Part shown: positions 5,966-6,273 of the stretch, piece after piece
How positions within the stretch are numbered: the first letter of the stretch is position 1
How the letters are laid out: every line of letters begins with the position of its first letter
Position numbers and translations under genes: made by a program
Assembly: GCA_002360325.1 (NCBI GenBank)
Contig: DEQG01000115.1
Location: 1,302 to 7,574 of the forward strand
DNA from: Salinicoccus sp. UBA3372
GTDB lineage: Bacteria > Bacillota > Bacilli > Staphylococcales > Salinicoccaceae
Direction: 5' to 3'
Length of the DNA stretch: 6,273 nucleotides
Notes under the pieces: generated by a model
The model's input: the letters and a program-made list of their open reading frames with translations, nothing else
Database searches by the model: none
Told to the model about the DNA's origin: nothing

Positions 5966-5979
5966 GGAGACAATACTTA
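5941..5979. repeat. 7-bp inverted repeat bracketing the serine hydrolase promoter
   Basis: TAAGTAT (5941-5947) and ATACTTA (5973-5979) are exact complements 25 bases apart. One arm overlaps the end of the -35 box and the spacer, the other the expected RNA start. The placement suits a repressor-binding pair, but arms this short can arise by chance in AT-rich DNA. Confidence 0.35.
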
Positions 5980-5998
5980 AAATATAAGGGGATGTCTT

Positions 5999-6273
5999 AT
6001 GATCAAAGAAGTGATCGAACAACTTGTTAATCAGCAGTCTACAAAGAATATCTCATACGTAATCGAGCATGAAGATGAAGTGATCCAGCACCAGGAAAAT
6101 AAAATCTACCGCTCGGCGAGTGTCATTAAAATACCGCTCTGTCTGGCGGCATTGAAGAAGGCACATGAAGCGGGAAGAAATGACCTGATTCTGGTGCAGG
6201 ATAAGGTGGACGGTTCGGGTGTCCTTTATTCGTTGAATGATGTGGAAGTTCTTCCTGTGAAAGACGTCGTCGT
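5999..6273 (+). CDS. Class A beta-lactamase-like serine hydrolase, 3' end missing
   Basis: An open frame from ATG at 5999 runs off the window end after 91 full codons. AAGGGGA (5986-5992) lies 6 bases before the start. The translation contains SASVIKIPL, the S-x-x-K active-site motif of class A beta-lactamases and related serine hydrolases, with Ser41 as nucleophile and Lys44 as its partner. About 30 residues on, DGSGVLYSL (71-79) matches the family's GSG.L..L segment. There is no signal peptide and the Ser lies only 41 residues from the start, so the protein is probably cytoplasmic and short, as in the beta-lactamase2-type enzymes of many Bacillota. Those often have unknown or non-lactam substrates, so antibiotic resistance should not be assumed. 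The SDN-like and KTG motifs that would refine the call lie beyond the window. Confidence 0.85.
   Translation, partial: MIKEVIEQLVNQQSTKNISYVIEHEDEVIQHQENKIYRSASVIKIPLCLAALKKAHEAGRNDLILVQDKVDGSGVLYSLNDVEVLPVKDVV

Larger units (their letters stand above)
5869..5998. other. Intergenic region between the IclR gene and the serine hydrolase gene
   Basis: These 130 bases hold the promoter at 5938-5965 and its inverted repeat, plus the ribosome site of the hydrolase gene. No convincing terminator was found for the IclR gene: the only complementary segments (AATGAAAA at 5869-5876 and TTTTCATT at 5921-5928) enclose a loop of 44 bases and have no following T-tract. Confidence 0.6.

Noticed and set aside
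5913..5996. GACATCC and GGATGTC as an RNA switch hiding the ribosome site of the hydrolase gene
   Set aside because: The likely RNA start near 5972 excludes the first arm from the transcript, and 7 bp at this distance can arise by chance.
5999..6273. The hydrolase as an antibiotic-resistance beta-lactamase
   Set aside because: It has no signal peptide, and the motifs needed to judge lactam activity lie outside the window; many cytoplasmic relatives have no known lactamase role.

Overview
The window (6273 bases) carries six genes, all on the + strand and closely spaced. The last gene and probably the first run past the window edges. Moderate-to-low GC, strong AGGAGG-type ribosome binding sites, sigma-A-like promoters and hairpin-plus-T-tract terminators point to a Bacillota (Firmicutes) chromosome. 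The very acidic exported lipoproteins suggest a halotolerant member, perhaps of the Salinicoccus/Jeotgalicoccus side of the Staphylococcaceae or a halotolerant bacillus. This placement is inference from composition and protein style only.

Layout: (1) 1-1101, the C-terminal two thirds of a family-5 (peptide/nickel/glutathione type) ABC-transporter solute-binding protein, followed by a terminator. (2) 1214-1924, a GntR/HutC-type repressor with a UTRA effector domain, GTG start, followed by a terminator. (3) 2112-3794, a complete second solute-binding lipoprotein that is a paralogue of gene 1 (about 74% identical over roughly 365 residues by my ungapped hand alignment), followed by a strong terminator. 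(4) 3918-5051, a Rossmann-fold dehydrogenase that looks like a divergent lactate/malate-dehydrogenase relative, with a striking inverted repeat over its promoter region. (5) 5134-5868, an IclR-family regulator. (6) 5999 to the window end, the N-terminal part of a cytoplasmic class A beta-lactamase-like serine hydrolase.

How it may work together: genes 1-3 look like a solute-uptake module, two related binding proteins with a small-molecule-responsive repressor between them. No permease or ATPase gene lies in the window, so the transporter core must be upstream of gene 1 or elsewhere. Genes 4 and 5 look like a catabolic or redox enzyme next to its likely regulator. A link between the uptake module and the dehydrogenase is possible but unproven, because a strong terminator separates them. 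Every gene has at least a candidate promoter or terminator between it and the next, so the region is mostly short transcripts rather than one operon. The longest stretch without a gene is 187 bases (1925-2111).

I see no CRISPR array, insertion sequence, tRNA, rRNA, riboswitch, toxin-antitoxin pair or phage gene. The most unusual items are the atypical solute-binding subfamily with an insertion and a lost GTGP motif, the LDH-like enzyme with an altered active site, and the two-site inverted-repeat operator candidate upstream of it.
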